From the NCBI RefSeq assembly GCF_020360975.1, contig NW_025408667.1, positions 124,001-188,000 of the forward strand: a stretch of 64,000 nucleotides of DNA. The letters run 5' to 3'. How positions within the stretch are numbered: the stretch's first letter is position 1; every line of letters begins with the position of its first letter. This document shows positions 30,880 to 45,411 of the stretch, in pieces. The position numbers and the translations under genes were made by a program. Origin of the DNA: Hirsutella rhossiliensis. Taxonomy: Eukaryota > Ascomycota > Sordariomycetes > Hypocreales > Ophiocordycipitaceae. Under the pieces are notes generated by a model. It searched no databases and had not been told where the DNA came from. It saw only the letters and a list, made by a program, of their open reading frames with translations.

Positions 30880-33800
30880 GTATAAGCTATTAACTAATAG
30901 ATTTAATAGATATCTCTTTAAAGAGGGCGCCTCCTCCTTAAAGAAGCACTCCGCCCCTCCCTAGATAGATAGGAAGTATCGTAGCTATCTTAGAAGCGAT
31001 TAAAAGCGCGACGGCTAGTAAGAAGGATAAGGTTCTCGCTATACTAAGGGGGCCGTCTACGAGACTAGCTTTAACCCCTACGACCTCTATAACGCTAGTT
31101 ATAGCGGCGATACTACTAACGCGGAAGCCGCTCCCTTAGCTAACTTAAGATAGTAAGCTAGAGTCCTTTTACTTCTTTCTTAGCTAGCTATAAACGAAGT
31201 TTATAACTAATAAGAAATAGGGCCTAAATAGCTATCGCGATATAGCGTAGTATTCGCTCCTTTATACGCTACCGGAGCCCTAGATATAGCGGATCTCTAG
31301 ATTCTAAGATAAAGGCGGCCCTAAGGGCAAACGCGACCTATAAGACTTCTTCTAATACCTTATATATACGTTTAGCAATATATAGGAGTAAGAGAAGGTA
31401 TAAGATAGGCTATAGACCCTTAAGTAGAGAGATAGATAAACCTTTAGCGAATTCCTTCTTAATTTTAAAGAGACGCTCTTATAGGTAACGGGGACTATAA
31501 TATAAGAAGATAGCGCGAAGCTTATATAGCTATAGAACTCGATTACGCTAGCCCTATAAGAGCTACTTATCCTTATAATTATACCTACTAACTATAGCGA
31601 GTATATAAGCCGGTTAATAAAGGTAGTATAAGGCTATAAGTATATACCGCGTTTCTAAAAGCTCTATAAGCGCACGCTATATAGCGGCGATAGGATTACC
31701 GCCCCTTTATAAGATAAATAACCGGCTATCGATATAGATAAGGATACCTTAATATCGGCTACTTATATAGACCGGGCTAAACGCGGTAAGAAGACGCCGT
31801 CGACTACCCCCTATACCGCCCTATACTCTAAGTAGCGGGCGAAGTAAGTAATAAGTAAGGAAATTAAGAAGAGGAAGGCTAATAGCCGCTACTTATATTA
31901 CGGCGTATCTATATACTTTATATTAAAATGCCCCTTCCTTTTAGCTAAGCGGCCTATAGCGGTTTAAGTAGTAAAGATAGAACCGCTCCTTGCCTTAGAC
32001 GATAAGGAGGACTCCGCCCCCCTAAGTATAGAGGAAAAAGAGTAGCTCTAGAGTAAAGATAGGCTCTAGAGCCCTAATTACTAGTACTAGCTAAGGAGAA
32101 GGAGGAATTATCCGCCTATATAAAAGAGGAGCCTACTTTAATATAGGTCGTAATTAATAACTCCTTACTTATTACCGCCCTTATAGATAAGGGCTATTAG
32201 TACTACGCCGTAGCCTATATAATCCCTTAACTAAAGTTTCCCTTAATCCTTAGGAAACCCTAGTTATTATATATAGAGTTATACTTAGTTTTATACTAAA
32301 GGAAGCTATAGTTTAGGCCTATATAATAGTAGGTCTACTATAATAATAGTTTTATAGGTATAGGACTAAGCGTACGAGCTTTATACTTAGTATAAGAAGT
32401 CCTTACCTCTATCTTTATAGGAACTATATAATAGGTAGAGCGGGGGCAAGGCTAGGTAGCGGCTAATATAGCGGTCTATATAGTTAGCTTAGCGGATATC
32501 GATAAGGCCCTTTAGATAAAGAAGCTAAAGTCGCCTTCTAAGCTATAGTAGTAGATACCGGAGCGCTTATACGACCTCCTACCGCTATTTAAGTCTTAGG
32601 AAGCGGATAAGCTTAACTTATATAAGCTAGGGGTAGACTATAAGATCGTACTTTATACTAATAAGAAGGGGTAGGAACTACTTATACTATTTAGACCGCT
32701 ATATAGTATATTATACGCGGAGCTACTAGTGCTAAAGAAGACACTAAGGGACCTCTTAAATAAGGGTTTTATTTAAGTAAGTAGCTTTAAAGTAAGAGCG
32801 CCGGTCCTATTTATACGTAAATTAAGGGGCGGGATATAGTTTTATTATAACTATAAGGCTTTAAACGTAATTATAAGGCTAGACCGCTACCCCTTACCCT
32901 TAATCTTAAATACGCTCTATAACCTTTTAAAGGTAAAGTAGTTTATAAAGCTAGATATAAAATAAGCGTTCTATAAAGTATAGATCTTAGAGGGTAACGA
33001 GTAAAAGACAGCGTTCTATATATACTATAGCTTATTCGAGTAGCTTATAATGCCCTTTAGCCTCTTAAAAGCGCCTACTACCTTTTAGTATTATATTAAT
33101 AACGTACTCTAAGACTTCTTTAACGAGTTCGCCTTTATATATATAGATAATATCCTTATCTATATAAGCGGCTCCTATAAGGACTATATATAGAAAGTAT
33201 AGAGGGTCCTAAAGCGCCTCTAACTTTATAGGCTTTACCTCGACCTAAATAAGTATAAATTTAAGGTTAAGAGGGTTAAGTACCTAGGCTTTATTATTTA
33301 TATAGGCGTAGGTATATAGGCGGATCCTACAAAGATCTAGGCGATCTAAGACTAAGCGGCCTTAATTACGTAAATAGGTATATAGAGCTTTCTTAAGTTC
33401 GCGAACTATTATAGGATATTTATTAAGGGCTTCTCCTATATTATAATACCCTTAAACGAGATTACTAGGAAATAGACCGCTTTTTATTAAGGACCTATAT
33501 AAGAAGGAGCGTTCTATATACTTAAGGACCTATTCTTATAAGCCTTAGTACTACTTTAGTAGGACTTTAACCGGTCTACGTTAGTCGAAGCGGACTATAG
33601 TAGCTAGGCACTTAAAAGAACGCTCTCTTAAGAGGTAGACGGGCGGAAGTAACTAGTAGCGTTCTACTCCTTTAAGCTAACCCTAGCGGAGTAGAATTAC
33701 GCTATTTATAATAAGGAAATACTAGTAATTATTAGCTACCTTAAGTAATAGTAAGCGGAGCTCTAGAGCTATAAGAGCTTTAAGGTTCTTATAGACTATA

Positions 33801-34063
33801 GGAACCTTAAGTACTTTATAACCTACTAGTACCTCTTAGAGCGGTAAGCCCGCTAAACGGAGTATCTCTTACGCTTTAACTTCTTAATTAAGTACTAGCT
33901 AGGGCGGGACTTTATAGTCCTAGATACGCTTTCCTAGAGGGATTAGGACCGGCTAATAGGAGCGGATATCGAGGCCCGGGATCTATAGCTTATCCTATAA
34001 GAAGCGCTATAGACTTATATAGGAGCTTCCTTAATAGAGGAAGGTATAGCGCTAATAAATAAG
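30880..34063 (+). pseudogene. Gypsy-II gag, protease, reverse transcriptase and RNase H
   Basis: Gag lies at about 31050-31960, ending in a zinc-knuckle-like segment near 31880-31930 (YYGVSIYFILKCP). Reverse transcriptase lies at about 32620-33300, with YIDNILIYI near 33140-33165, a RIP form of the YIDDILIYS box. RNase H follows at about 33560-33860 (VEADYSSxALKRTLS near 33580). Gypsy-III interrupts the linker before integrase at 34069. CGG and GCG codons persist, giving GC-rich pockets. Stops are TAA/TAG. Confidence 0.78.
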
Positions 34064-34068
34064 CCTTT

Positions 34069-34533
34069 TATTACGACTACGGTCTAGCGAACCGCGGGGA
34101 CTAGTATATATTACGAGGATACGTAATATAGGGAGTAAGGAATATTAAATAGACCGACGGGCTAATTAAGTTTAGAGCGACGGGTTACTTTAGCGCTTTA
34201 ACGCTCTATAGCTAGGATCGTAGGATCGCTCTAGCGCCTTAGCGCTCCTAGGCGATAGGATTACCTATTGCTCTCGGCGATCTAGGGAAGCTCTTAAGAT
34301 ATATAAGAAAGGAATAGAATACTCCTTTAAATAGATAGCTCGATAGCTTTTAATATAGATCTTTATTATAGTTCTATCTTTAATTTTAATTACTTAGTTA
34401 TAGTCTATAGTCTACGACCTCTAACTTATTACTAATATAATATACTTATTATTACTTAGACTATGCCCTATTATATCTACTAATATAAACCCTTTAATAG
34501 GTTTATCTCTTAGGAATAATACTAGTTATTATA
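34069..34533 (+). repeat. Gypsy-III 5' LTR
   Basis: 465 bp, starting TATTACGACTACGG and ending AGTTATTATA; directly repeated at 47701-48165 with the same length. It has a GC-rich core near 34160-34280 that RIP could not change much because CpA is rare there. Confidence 0.87.
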
Positions 34534-34649
34534 CGTTAAAAGCTCTTATTTAGTATAATACCGCGTTACTTTAAGTAATATCGTAACTATTAATATACCT
34601 ATATAGTAAACTAGATTAACTAACTTTAGAGCTACTATATCGCCTTAGG

Positions 34650-37130
34650 ATATAATATATAAGATTATTGCCCTTCGATATAAGGTATAGTTACTTAGGA
34701 ATAGAAGAGGTAACGGATAAGTTAAGGACCTTAAAGAAGTAGTTAAACTAAAATAGCTAGGACTATTTAATAGTACTTATAGCACGCTTTAAGACTTTCT
34801 TACTTAACTTAAAGCCTACTACCGGTTTTACCTTACTAAACTCTTAGACCTAGTTAAAAAGGTACTCTATATAGGAAATTATTTATTTAGAACGGTACTT
34901 ACTTAGTTTAGACCTATTATAAGGGACTTTCTCGATAACTAACTAGCGCGACGAGATAATAAGATAGATAAAGTCTTTACTAGTTTCTAAGGATTTAAAG
35001 AAGCTATTATAAAGGTATTTAGAATAACTAATAAGGAATAAGAAGCTAAATAGAAACTTTAAGAACTTTAATAAAGGACCTTAGTATTAGACTATACTAC
35101 TAAATTCTATTAAGTTACCTTAAAACTTAAATAGGACGACGAACCCCTTATATCGCGATTCTACGATAAACTTAGGGAAGAAGTTAAGGACGAACTTTAT
35201 AAGGAAGATCGACCTAACGGCCTCTTAAACTATATCGCTATAGTAGTATAAATCGATAATAGATAGTATACGCGACGCTAAGAAAAGAAATAAAAAAGAG
35301 GAAACTAGAACCCTTCTTATAAAAATAACTTTAGCCGACGCGCTAACTATAAGAAAAAGCGCGAAATATAAATAGCCTAGGTATATATAATAAATCCTAG
35401 ACTAATAGATTTAAGTATAATATAAAAAGGTAAAGGAAAGTATTTTAACTATAGGAAACCTAGATATTACTTTAAAGAATATAGATAACCTTATAAGGAG
35501 GAGAAAACCTACTAAGTACTAGCCCTAGAAGGTAAGAAACACCTAAACGCTACTAATAGATAGGAACTAAAGTATAAACTCCTTAGTTAAACTATATACT
35601 ATAATAACGAATATATAGTATACTTAAGCGATAAGAATAGTACTAGATAGTTCCTAAAGCTACTAAAGAAGGCCCTTATAATAATATAATAAAGGGATCT
35701 TAAAGTATAGAAATAAGTTAAATTTATAGAACTAGAACTCCCTTATTTTAAAGGAGTCTCTTAAGACTAGATTAAGAAGAACGGTAAATAATTTTAGGAA
35801 GATATATAAAATAAAAATCGATAATAACGATAGGCAGTCTATAAATAATATAATAAAGAAGATATAAATATAGCCCTTATACTTATAAAACTTAGATAAT
35901 AACTTAAAAAGGAATAACGAAGTATCGACGATATAAGCTTTAAAGAATAAGAAATACTTAGAGAAATAAAAGATAAGAACGAACTCGTATTACTACCCTT
36001 ATTACTAAGGGAAAATACTATAATTAAAGAATACGCTCTATACTTCGAAGAATTTAAAGAAATACTTAAAATTAAAACCTAATAAATACCTTAAATTCTT
36101 ATAGAAAACTAATAAGCTATATTAATTCGATATTAACTAATACTATATAAAAGAGACTATACTATAGCTTTCGCCGTAGTTAATACTTTTATAGCTCTAT
36201 AACGAGAATAGTAACTATAAGGAGAATTTAAAAACGATCTATAAATACTACTTACTTATAAGTACTATAAGTATATTTTATAGATATTATACGTTTACCT
36301 AGATTATATAATATACTTCTAGATAAAGGCATAATATAATACCTTCCTAGTTAGGTTTAAAGGATAAGTACTTTTAAAACCCTACCTAAGTATAGAACTA
36401 GACTACTAGAAAATCGATTAACGCTACCTAAATAACTAAGTTATATTATTAGAACCCGATTATAGTATACTACTTAAATACCGCGATAATTACGGTTTAT
36501 TAATAAGATATCTTTTAAAGATATATAAAATCTATAAATACGCTAAAATAAAAGAATAGTATAACGCTACTCGCTTTAAGGTATCTAAACTATTAATCTT
36601 TTAAAGACTTATATAATAAATTAAATATAATAAAGAAGATTATAACGAATATATATACCTAAACTATAGAGTTTATAAATATAAAAAAGTATAAGTATAG
36701 TATAAACGATATAACGGTATACTAAAATATTATTAGTAATATATATAAAGGCTATAAGCTATATTTAACTAAGGAAAAATCGATATAAAAATACTACGCG
36801 AAAAATAAAAAGACCCTAAATAAAAACTTAACCTTTAGTATAAAAATAAATAGAATTATAAAGTATAGTATATAATTAACTATAAAGTAGTATAATATAA
36901 ACGATATAGCGTTAAGAAATAAGAAATCTTTAATTAGCTATAAGAAATTAGTCTTTTAAGCCTTAATATAATACTACGTAATAAAAATATAAAGAAACGA
37001 TATTAATAATAAATTAAAGAAGAATACCTAAATAAAATAAATAAGGACTAAGTAAAAAATAAGGTACGCTATCTATAAAAGGGCTATAGACTAGTATAAT
37101 ATAATAAGATCTAAGGACCCTATATATAGT
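34650..37130 (+). pseudogene. Gypsy-III gag with zinc knuckle
   Basis: A Lys/Glu-rich frame leads to KYFNYRKPRYYFKEYR near 35430-35480, the RIP form of a canonical knuckle CFNCGKPGHYFKEC with all Cys turned to Tyr. The region between about 35500 and 37130 is long, TA-rich and has no clear domain; it could be a gag-protease linker or hold an older insertion. Limits are approximate. Confidence 0.65.
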
Positions 37131-37139
37131 AATAGTAAG

Positions 37140-39861
37140 CTATAGCGACTAAATAGTATTAGATATCTAAATCGCGGGATATTATATATATATACTTTTA
37201 AACTATAGCGTAATAGGTAATTACGTTTTACCTAAAGTTATTAATCGTTACTAACTTATATAGAGATATAAGAAAGATCTATATAAACTTATAAATATTA
37301 AAGGAGAGGCCTTTAACTATAATAACGTAATTATTAATATAGAGATTAATTACCTTAATATTAATATCTAGGGCTATAACGAATAAGTTAACTTCGATAT
37401 TATAGATATTAAAGAATACGACCTTATATTAGGACTTCTATAGCTATAGGAGAGCAACCTACTAATTAACTAGAAAACTAGCTAGCTATATTAAAATAAA
37501 AACGTAAGTTTCTAGGACTAGTAGATTTAAAAGAAAGTAAAATTTTATAATAATTTAGCTACTAAATAAGATAAAAGGGATAACCGTTTAAGTAAACTAT
37601 TATAGGCTTTAGCGATATAAACGAAAATAGTAACCGAACTAGCGGATATAATAAAATCGATTAATAAGACCTATATACTAACTAATATAGCTATATAACC
37701 TAGCATCCGATATAAATAAAATAAAGGATATAATATAAAGATCTAAAGAGTTATTACTACTTTAAAGAAAGACCTTAAATAAATTAATAAAGAGCTTAAG
37801 TTAAGAGAAACTAGCTCTTAAAAGAAAGAATAAGGCCTATAAGATAAAATAAAGAATATCCCCTAAGAATACTAGAAATATAATTAACTCTTTAAGGAAG
37901 AACTTAAGATAGGGTTACCCGAATATAGCTAATAAGACTATAAAATTTATCTTAAGGATAGAATAATACCGACGTTTTATAAGATCTATAACTTAAACGA
38001 AAAGTAACTATAAACGCTATACGACTACCTTAACAAGAATCTATAAAAGGGATATATATAAATATTAATATCTAAAGTAAGCTACCTAGTTATATTTATT
38101 CTAAAGAAAAACAGTAAGCTATAACTAGTTATTAACTATAGACGCTTAAACGATATTATAATAAAGAACCGAATACTATTATCGCTTATATTAAAACTAT
38201 AAGATCGACTATATAGTAAAAAATAGTTTATAGCCCTTAACCTTAAAGGCGCCTATAACTTAATATATATAAAAAAGGGATATAAATAGATAATAGCCTT
38301 TAGAACGAAATTTAGACTATTTAAATATCTAGTAATACTATTTAGACTTATAAATATACTAGCTACCTTTTAATAGATAATTAATAATATCCTACGTAAA
38401 TACTTAGATATCTTTATAGTAGTATACCTAGATAATATCTTAATCTTCTTAGATACCCTAGAAGAATATAAGGAATACGTTTATAAGGTACTTTATATAC
38501 TTTAGAATATAAAGTTACTAGTTAAACTAAAGAAAAGTAAGTTTTATATATAGAAAGTAAACTTCCTTAAATATACGATCTTACTAAGAGAGATATAAAT
38601 ATAATAAGATAAAATTAACTTAGTTAAAGAATAGCTAATACTAAAGAACGTTAAGGATATATAAAGTTTCCTAGGATTTATAAATTACTACTAACGATTT
38701 ATTAAAGATTTTAAAAAGATTATAGTACTATTATATAACTTAACGAAAAAGGAAAAAGAATTTATATAGGACGATAAAGCTAATAAAGCTTTTAAATATA
38801 TTAAAACTACGATTATATAAGAACTAGTTTTAACTACCTTTAATCTAAAATAATAAATCGAACTTAAAACTAATATATTAGACTTTACTTTAAGAGTATA
38901 AATTAGATAAAAAGATAATAAAGGAAGACTACGACTAATTATATTCTACTTAAAGAAGCTATATAGCGTAGAACTTAATTACCCTATCTATAATAAAGAA
39001 TTCCTTATAATTATTTAAGCTTTTAAGGAATTTCGATACTACTTTCTTAGAAGTAAATATAAAGTTAAGGTCTATATAAACTATAAGAATATCTTATATT
39101 TTATAACGACGTAATAGTTAAACGGACGATAGATCTAATAGGCCGAATACTTATTAGAATTCGACTATAAAATAATCTATAAAAAAGGAATAAAAAACAG
39201 TCGAGCTAATGCCCTTAGTCGACGAAGTAACTACGATATAAGGGCACCTATAGTAAAAGGATAGCTCCTAGAAATTAACGAAAACGGGAACTACTAGCAA
39301 CGATAGCTAAATATAATATTTAAGGTATAACCCGACGACTTAATATACTAAAAGATCTTAAAATAGATAAAAGAATATAAAGCACTAAATAGATATAATA
39401 TAGAATATTTAGAAGTTTTAATATATAAAAATAAAATCTAGATACTACTAGAATTATAAGATAAAGTTATATAAGATATATATAAATATTTAATATATAG
39501 ATACTAAGGAATCTAAAGAATAATAAAATAGATTAAACGATAATATAACTTCCTATAGCTTAAAGAAGTAGTACGATAAGTTATTAAAGAATATAAACTT
39601 TATATATAAAGTAAAGCTAAACTATATAAACTATATAGAGAATTATAACGGCTACTAGTACTAGAGAAACCATAGGATTTAATAGCTTTCGATTATATTA
39701 TAAAGCTACTACTATTAAAAGAACTTATAACTAACGTTAAGTACGAAAGTATATTTATTATTACCGATAGATTAATAAAGTATAGATACTTTTTACTATA
39801 TAAAGAAGTAAGTAATATAAAAGAGCTAGTATATATATTCCTATAAATAATTATTAGTAAT
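37140..39861 (+). pseudogene. Gypsy-III protease, reverse transcriptase, RNase H and start of integrase
   Basis: A retropepsin-like part is at about 37180-37460. Reverse transcriptase reads LVINYRRLND near 38130, FIALNLKGAYNLI near 38230 and VVYLDNILIF near 38420 (YLDD box with one Asp changed). RNase H is at about 38760-39230 and includes ELNYPIYNKEFLIII near 38970. An integrase zinc region begins near 39460. Copia-II cuts integrase at 39862, and the frame resumes at 46114 after the duplicated GTAAT. Confidence 0.82.
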
Positions 39862-40535
39862 TATAAGAATATACCCTTATATTCCTATTTTACTATTATA
39901 AAGAAATAATAAGCATAGGGAGGCTTTGCTCTATAATATAGTCTAAGGGAATAACCCTTAAAAGATAAAGACCTCTACTAGATATCTATACCTTCCTCTA
40001 GGAAAAGCGGGTTAAGATAAGCCTATCCTTATAAATAAAAATATACAAAAAATGCATAAGTTAATTACGAGCAGAACGGATACCCTATTGCCTATTTTAG
40101 CTTAGCGGTTCTAAAGATATCCGCGATACGAGAATAGGTAGGGCATAGAATATTCTAGTTAAATCCACTACTTATACTAGAACCTATAGTCTTACGTTAA
40201 CTATTACGTTATAATTAGACTACCTACTAAGTTAGGAAGATATACTATAGATAGAGCTTTTTAAGTATTATAGAATATACTAAAAAGCTAACTAATTAGT
40301 CTACTAGTAGGCGAGCAATAGTCTATAAAAGATAAAGGATTTTCCTAGGAGTAGTAGATAGAATAAGTAAGTTTATAAGTATCTTTTACAACGCTATTCT
40401 TTTAATATATTATTTAGCCCCTTATATACTCGTTATAAATTCCGGACGAAATCCTACCCTATACTCCTTCGACCTATATTTCCGCTTATAACTTCGATTA
40501 CCCGATTCTACGCTTATTGCTTATACCTTCTAATA
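39862..40535 (+). repeat. Copia-II 5' LTR with a 23-nt deletion
   Basis: 674 bp. Compared with the 697-bp copies at 45412, 50468 and 61732 it lacks about 23 nt near 39923, where the others carry a stretch including AATAAGCTAGTA and AAAGAGG. Confidence 0.88.
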
Positions 40536-40559
40536 GGTTATAAGCCCGGCTTCTCTATA

Positions 40560-43080
40560 AGTCGGGTAATAACTTCGAAAAATCTTCGAAATTCTAATAC
40601 TAACTATACGACCTCGAATTATCTAAAATAGGCTCTAAGGATAAGTTCGAATTTACTAAACTTAAGGGTAGTCCTAACTATACCTTTTAGGCTATTCGAA
40701 TATAGGCTCTTCTAGTTAAAGAAAAGCTTTCTATTACTATATAGTAAGAAAATTACTCGAAAATAGAAGAAGCACTTACTTTAATTTTTCTTCGTATTAA
40801 AGATAGTCCTTTAACCTAAATAAAGCATATAATAAATACTAAAGAGGCGTAGGATAGGTTAAAAAACCTATATAACCTTATTTCCTTTACCTTAAATTAC
40901 CTACTTATAAAGGAGCTTTTTAATACTTCGGTAGGGATTTCAGAATCCTAGAAGGCTACCTAAATAAGGTAAAAGAGGTATTTAAAGAGCTAAAAGCACG
41001 GAATATTATAATTCCGGAAGTAGTTATTATAGTTTAGATTTTAAATAGCCTTTCGGGCTCGTTTTCTAGCTATATAACTAATATAACGTAAGCTCTTCGA
41101 AATAACTTAGAAGCTTTTAATCTAGAGTCTCTCTCTAGTAGTCTTATAGACGATTTTAAGAGGACTAAGTCTCTAGAAAATCCTCCTAAGCAGGCTTTCT
41201 TTACTAAGAAGCCCTAGAAAAAGATAAAAATGATATTATAATGCACTTACTATAAGAAGAAAGGGCATCTAGTTAAAGATTACTACTATCTTTACCCGGA
41301 AAAGGCCCTTAAAGGCTTTTCTAAAAATTTAAAAAATTAAAAGAAAGGAATACCTTCTAAGAGGCCTAGAAAACCTTCTATAAAAGGAAATCCTATCCAA
41401 TTAGACTCTTACGTCGATAAGAAGACAAAAAAACCCTCTTCTTTATATATATCGGAAGCAGAAAAAATAGAAATCGATAATTAAACGGACGAAGAACCGG
41501 AAATCGATTTTTCTATTCCTCCTCCTACCCCTAGAAGCTATAAAAGCTCCGAAGAAAAAGCAAAGGTATATATCTCTTCGAACATCCTTAAAAAAGCCGT
41601 ATTTAATAATAGGTAAATAGGACCTTTAAATTCCTCTTAAATTAAAGACCTTATATATAAAGTAAAAGAGAAGGAAATCCCTTATAAAACCTTAGAGAAT
41701 AGAAATTTCTATAATTTTATATACGATACCGGTACTACTAGGTATATAGTATTAGAAAAATTCCTTATTAATTTTCGAACTATCTCTACTAAGGTTAATT
41801 AGGAAAGGCATCCTATATAATTATTAAAGGCTATAGAGATCTTCTTTTAGATTTCCGAAAATAAAAGGCTATTTATCTTAAGAAACTGCCTTTTATACCT
41901 AAATTGGGGTAAATATTATAAGCTAATCGTATTTTAAAAATACTTATGCCTTTATTAATAGCAAGGAAATTTTCCTACTAGATAACTAGGCTAATATTAT
42001 ATCTAAAGGAAAATAGTAAGATAACCTTTATATCTTCTCTTTAGAAATTCCTTTCTTAAAAAAGAAGACATTCCTATATAATATTAATATTATAAGGAAT
42101 AATATAAAGGACCTTAACTTTTATTTATAGTATTTAAGGCAAGGATATATAAGTCTTAAAGCCTTACTAAAAACCTTTAAAAGATATAATAAAGATATAA
42201 CTATCCCTAAGAAGGATATTATAAAAATTAAAGAATGCGAGGCTTATATTAAAGTAAAGGCAACTAATAAGAGGAATAAATCCCTATTTAATAAGGTATA
42301 TAATTACCTTAATAGAGTTACTATTAATATTTAGGGACCTATAAAGACCCCTACTTATAATAAATATACCTCCTTTATATCCTTTTTAGATATAGGGATA
42401 AGATATTTAGAAATACCTTTAATAAAATCTAAGGCAGAAGCCCTAGATAAATTCTTAGAATATAAAGCCTTAGTTAAAAATAACTAGGATAATATTACTA
42501 TAAAGGAAGTCTTTTCGGATAACGTAAAAGAATTCCTATATAAAATAAAACCCTACTGCTTAAGAAAGGGAATAAAATATTATACTAGCCCTCCTAGGAC
42601 TCCCGAATTAAACGGAGCAATATAGAGGATTAATAGGACTATTTTAAATAAAGTCCGAGCTATTTTATTTACGGCAAAACTACCTAAATATCTATAGGGA
42701 GAAGCTATTCTAATAGCAGCCTATTTATATAATAGGACCCCTTACTTATAAATAGACTTCTAAACTCTTATAAAGAAGAAGGAAAATAAATCTCTAGCCT
42801 TAAAAGACTTAGAGAAAATTAAGACCTTTAGAAGTACTATTTATTATAAAAATAAAGACCCCTTAGATAAGCTAGAGATAAGAGCTTATAAGAGTATTAT
42901 TATAGGCTATACTAAAAATGCTTATAAAATATATAACTTTTCGAAAAGAAAGGTAATAATTTCTAGAGATATTATTATCCTAGAAAATAAATTTATAGAA
43001 AATTAAAAGGAAGAAGACCTTAAGGACTTTAACTTTAATACCTTACCTTTTATAAATAAGGTCCTAGAAAATTATTTATA
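40560..43080 (+). pseudogene. Copia-II gag, protease and integrase
   Basis: A gag-like frame includes a zinc knuckle near 41240-41290 (CTYYKKKGHLVKDYYY, a RIP form of CxxC-x(4)-H-x(4)-C). The protease active-site region IYDTGTTRYIV is near 41715. Integrase follows: FISFLDIGIRYLEI near 42380, VFSDNVKEFLYK near 42510 and YYTSPPRTPELNGAI near 42575, the familiar SPxxPExNGxxE segment with the terminal Glu codon lost. Many codons are intact, so RIP is lighter than in the LINE segments, but TAA/TAG stops remain. Confidence 0.82.
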
Positions 43081-43125
43081 AAGGGAACCTATATATAAAG
43101 AAGGCAATAACTCTTCTTTAGAAGA

Positions 43126-43245
43126 AGAGGAAGATAACCCTCCTATAGAGAAGGAAGATAACCCTCTTATAGAGAAGGAAGATAACCCTCCTATAAAGAA
43201 GGAAGATAACCCTTTTATAAAAAAGGGAAATAATCCTCTTTTAGA
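43126..43245 (+). repeat. 24-bp tandem repeat coding an acidic linker in Copia-II
   Basis: About four to five head-to-tail copies of a 24-bp unit (AAGGAAGATAACCCTCCTAT plus four bases) encode repeats of KEDNPPIE between integrase and reverse transcriptase. Copies differ mainly by C/T and G/A changes. The period of exactly eight codons indicates expansion within a translated linker before RIP. Confidence 0.8.
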
Positions 43246-43269
43246 AAAGGGATTAAATAAGGATCTAAA

Positions 43270-45000
43270 AATCCGTATTAATATACCTAAGAAGCTAAAC
43301 GGATTTTATAAAGACTATATCGCATACCCCGAAATAAATACTATATTAAATAGTAAAAGTAAAGAGATTATTCTATCTTTACTAGAAAATAAGGATCCTA
43401 TAGAGCCTAAAACATTTAAATAGGCTATAAATAGCTTAGAGGCTATAGAATAGAAAAGAGCTATGTTTCTAAAAATAAAAGAGCTGTTAAACTAAAATAC
43501 CTAGGAATTAAAGCCTCTTCCTAGCGATAAGGAGGCCCTAGGCGGCCGTTAGGTCTATAAAATAAAGCGGGATAATAATAATAATATTATTAAATATAAA
43601 GCCCGTTTTATAATATAGGGATTTAAGTAGATCTATAGCTTAGATTATTTAGAAACCTTTTCTACGATAGTAAGACCCGAATTTATTAGAATACTACTTA
43701 TAATAGCTATTTCTAATAATTATACTCTACTATAATACGATATAAAAAATGCCTTTATATATACCGAAATAGATACGGATATTTATATAAAAATCCCTAT
43801 AGGCTATAAAGAGCTAATACTTAAAGACTAGTTTAATAAAAACTAGCATAAGTATAATATTAGCTATTTATAGTTTCTAGAGCTATATAAAAAGAAAAGG
43901 CTAGTAGTAAAATTAAAGAAAGTATTATACGGTCTTAAATAAAGCCTAAAGCTCTATATTAGCTAATATAGGATTTTCGGCCCTTCTTATAAATAAAGGG
44001 GTATTTATAAATACGTAATATAAAATTGCGATAGCAATCTACGTAGATAACCTCCTAATAATAGGGCCTAATAAAGGTATAATAAATAGTCTACTTAAAA
44101 AAGTAGCAGATTATATAAAGGTTTAGCCTCTAGGTAAACTAAAAGACTTCTTAGGAATGTATATAATTATAAACTAGAGTAGAAAGGAGATATTTATATC
44201 CTAGGAAAAATATACTTATGATAAAATACGAGAATATAATAAAGAAGACTTAGGGACTTTTAATACGCCTACTATAGTAGGAGTAAAGCTTAAAAAGGCT
44301 ACTATAACGCCTTCGCAAAAAGAAATCCTTATTTACTAAAGGGAAATAAGGGCTCTATTATATCTAGCTATAATAAGCAGGCTAGACATTTTATATAGTG
44401 TTATTTCCTATGCTAGATTTGCTTCTAAACTAGATAATATATATTTTAAAGCGTTAAATACTATCTAGAAATATTTAAATAAATATCCTAACCTAGGGAT
44501 AATTTATTATTGCAATATCCCTTATACTTATAATTTTATAAAAGGTTATTCCGACGCTAGCTAGGCGTCTAACCTTATAGATAGAAAATCCGTTTCTAGA
44601 TACTATTTCTATATTTATAAAAATATTATAAGTTAGGCCTACTAGAAGCAAAAATCTATAGCCCTATTAACCTACGAAGCTAAATTTATTGCCCTTAAGG
44701 AGGCTAATAAAGAAGCTTTATATCTAAATCGGCTATTTTATACGATAAATAATAGCTTGTCTATTAAAATTCCTAATACTATACCTCCTATCTTAACGGA
44801 TAACGAGGCAGCTATTAAATTAGCTGAAAATCCGGAATTTTATAAAAAGACAAAGTATATAAACATTGCTTACTTCTATACCTAAGAAAATATTAGGGAA
44901 AAGAAGATTCGGATTTTCTATATTAAATCCGAAGATAATATTGCCGATATATTTACTAAGGAACTAAGAAGAGAAAAATTCTTTAAGTTCTAGAGCTTCT
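43270..45000 (+). pseudogene. Copia-II reverse transcriptase (RVT_2) and RNase H
   Basis: The reverse-transcriptase frame reads YKARFIIxGF near 43600, LLxYDIKNAFIYTEI near 43730 (first Asp), KLKKVLYGLKxSLKLxY near 43915 and IYVDNLLIIG near 44040 (YVDD box, second Asp to Asn). Then follow LGKLKDFLGMYI near 44130 and RNase H motifs: GYSDAS near 44555, YEAKFIALKEANKEALYL near 44680 and PPILTDNEAAIKLAENPEF near 44790. It ends near 44965 with EDNIADIFTKEL, the usual C-terminus of Copia Pol. The frame is open over long stretches. Confidence 0.85.
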
Positions 45001-45411
45001 TTCCTTAGGGAATTAAAGAGCCTTAAAAGAAAAGCTTATATCCCTAATATAGAGGTTTTTAGCTGTCTTTTACTTTCTTAGCTTTTCTTCTATATATAAC
45101 TAATAGGTTTTTTCCTTTAAAAAGGTTTCCTATTAGTAAAAAACAACTTATAAAAATAGGGGTTTTCCTTATTAAATGGTTTCCTATAATAATAACTCTA
45201 TAAGGCTTTTTCCTTACAAAGGTTTGCTTAAAAAGAGGAGAAATAATTATAACTATAACTAGGATTTTTCCTACTAAGGTTTTTCCTAGAAAGGGTTTTA
45301 AAATTTTCCCTTATATTCCTATTATACACCTTATTCTTAATAAGGATAATTCTACTATAAAAGAAATAACTAGTAAAGAGCACTATTTACCTAGTACTCT
45401 TTAAGGGAGGC

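Noticed and set aside
43126..43245. CRISPR-like array
   Set aside because: The units are contiguous without spacers, in frame inside a Copia polyprotein, and the genome is eukaryotic.
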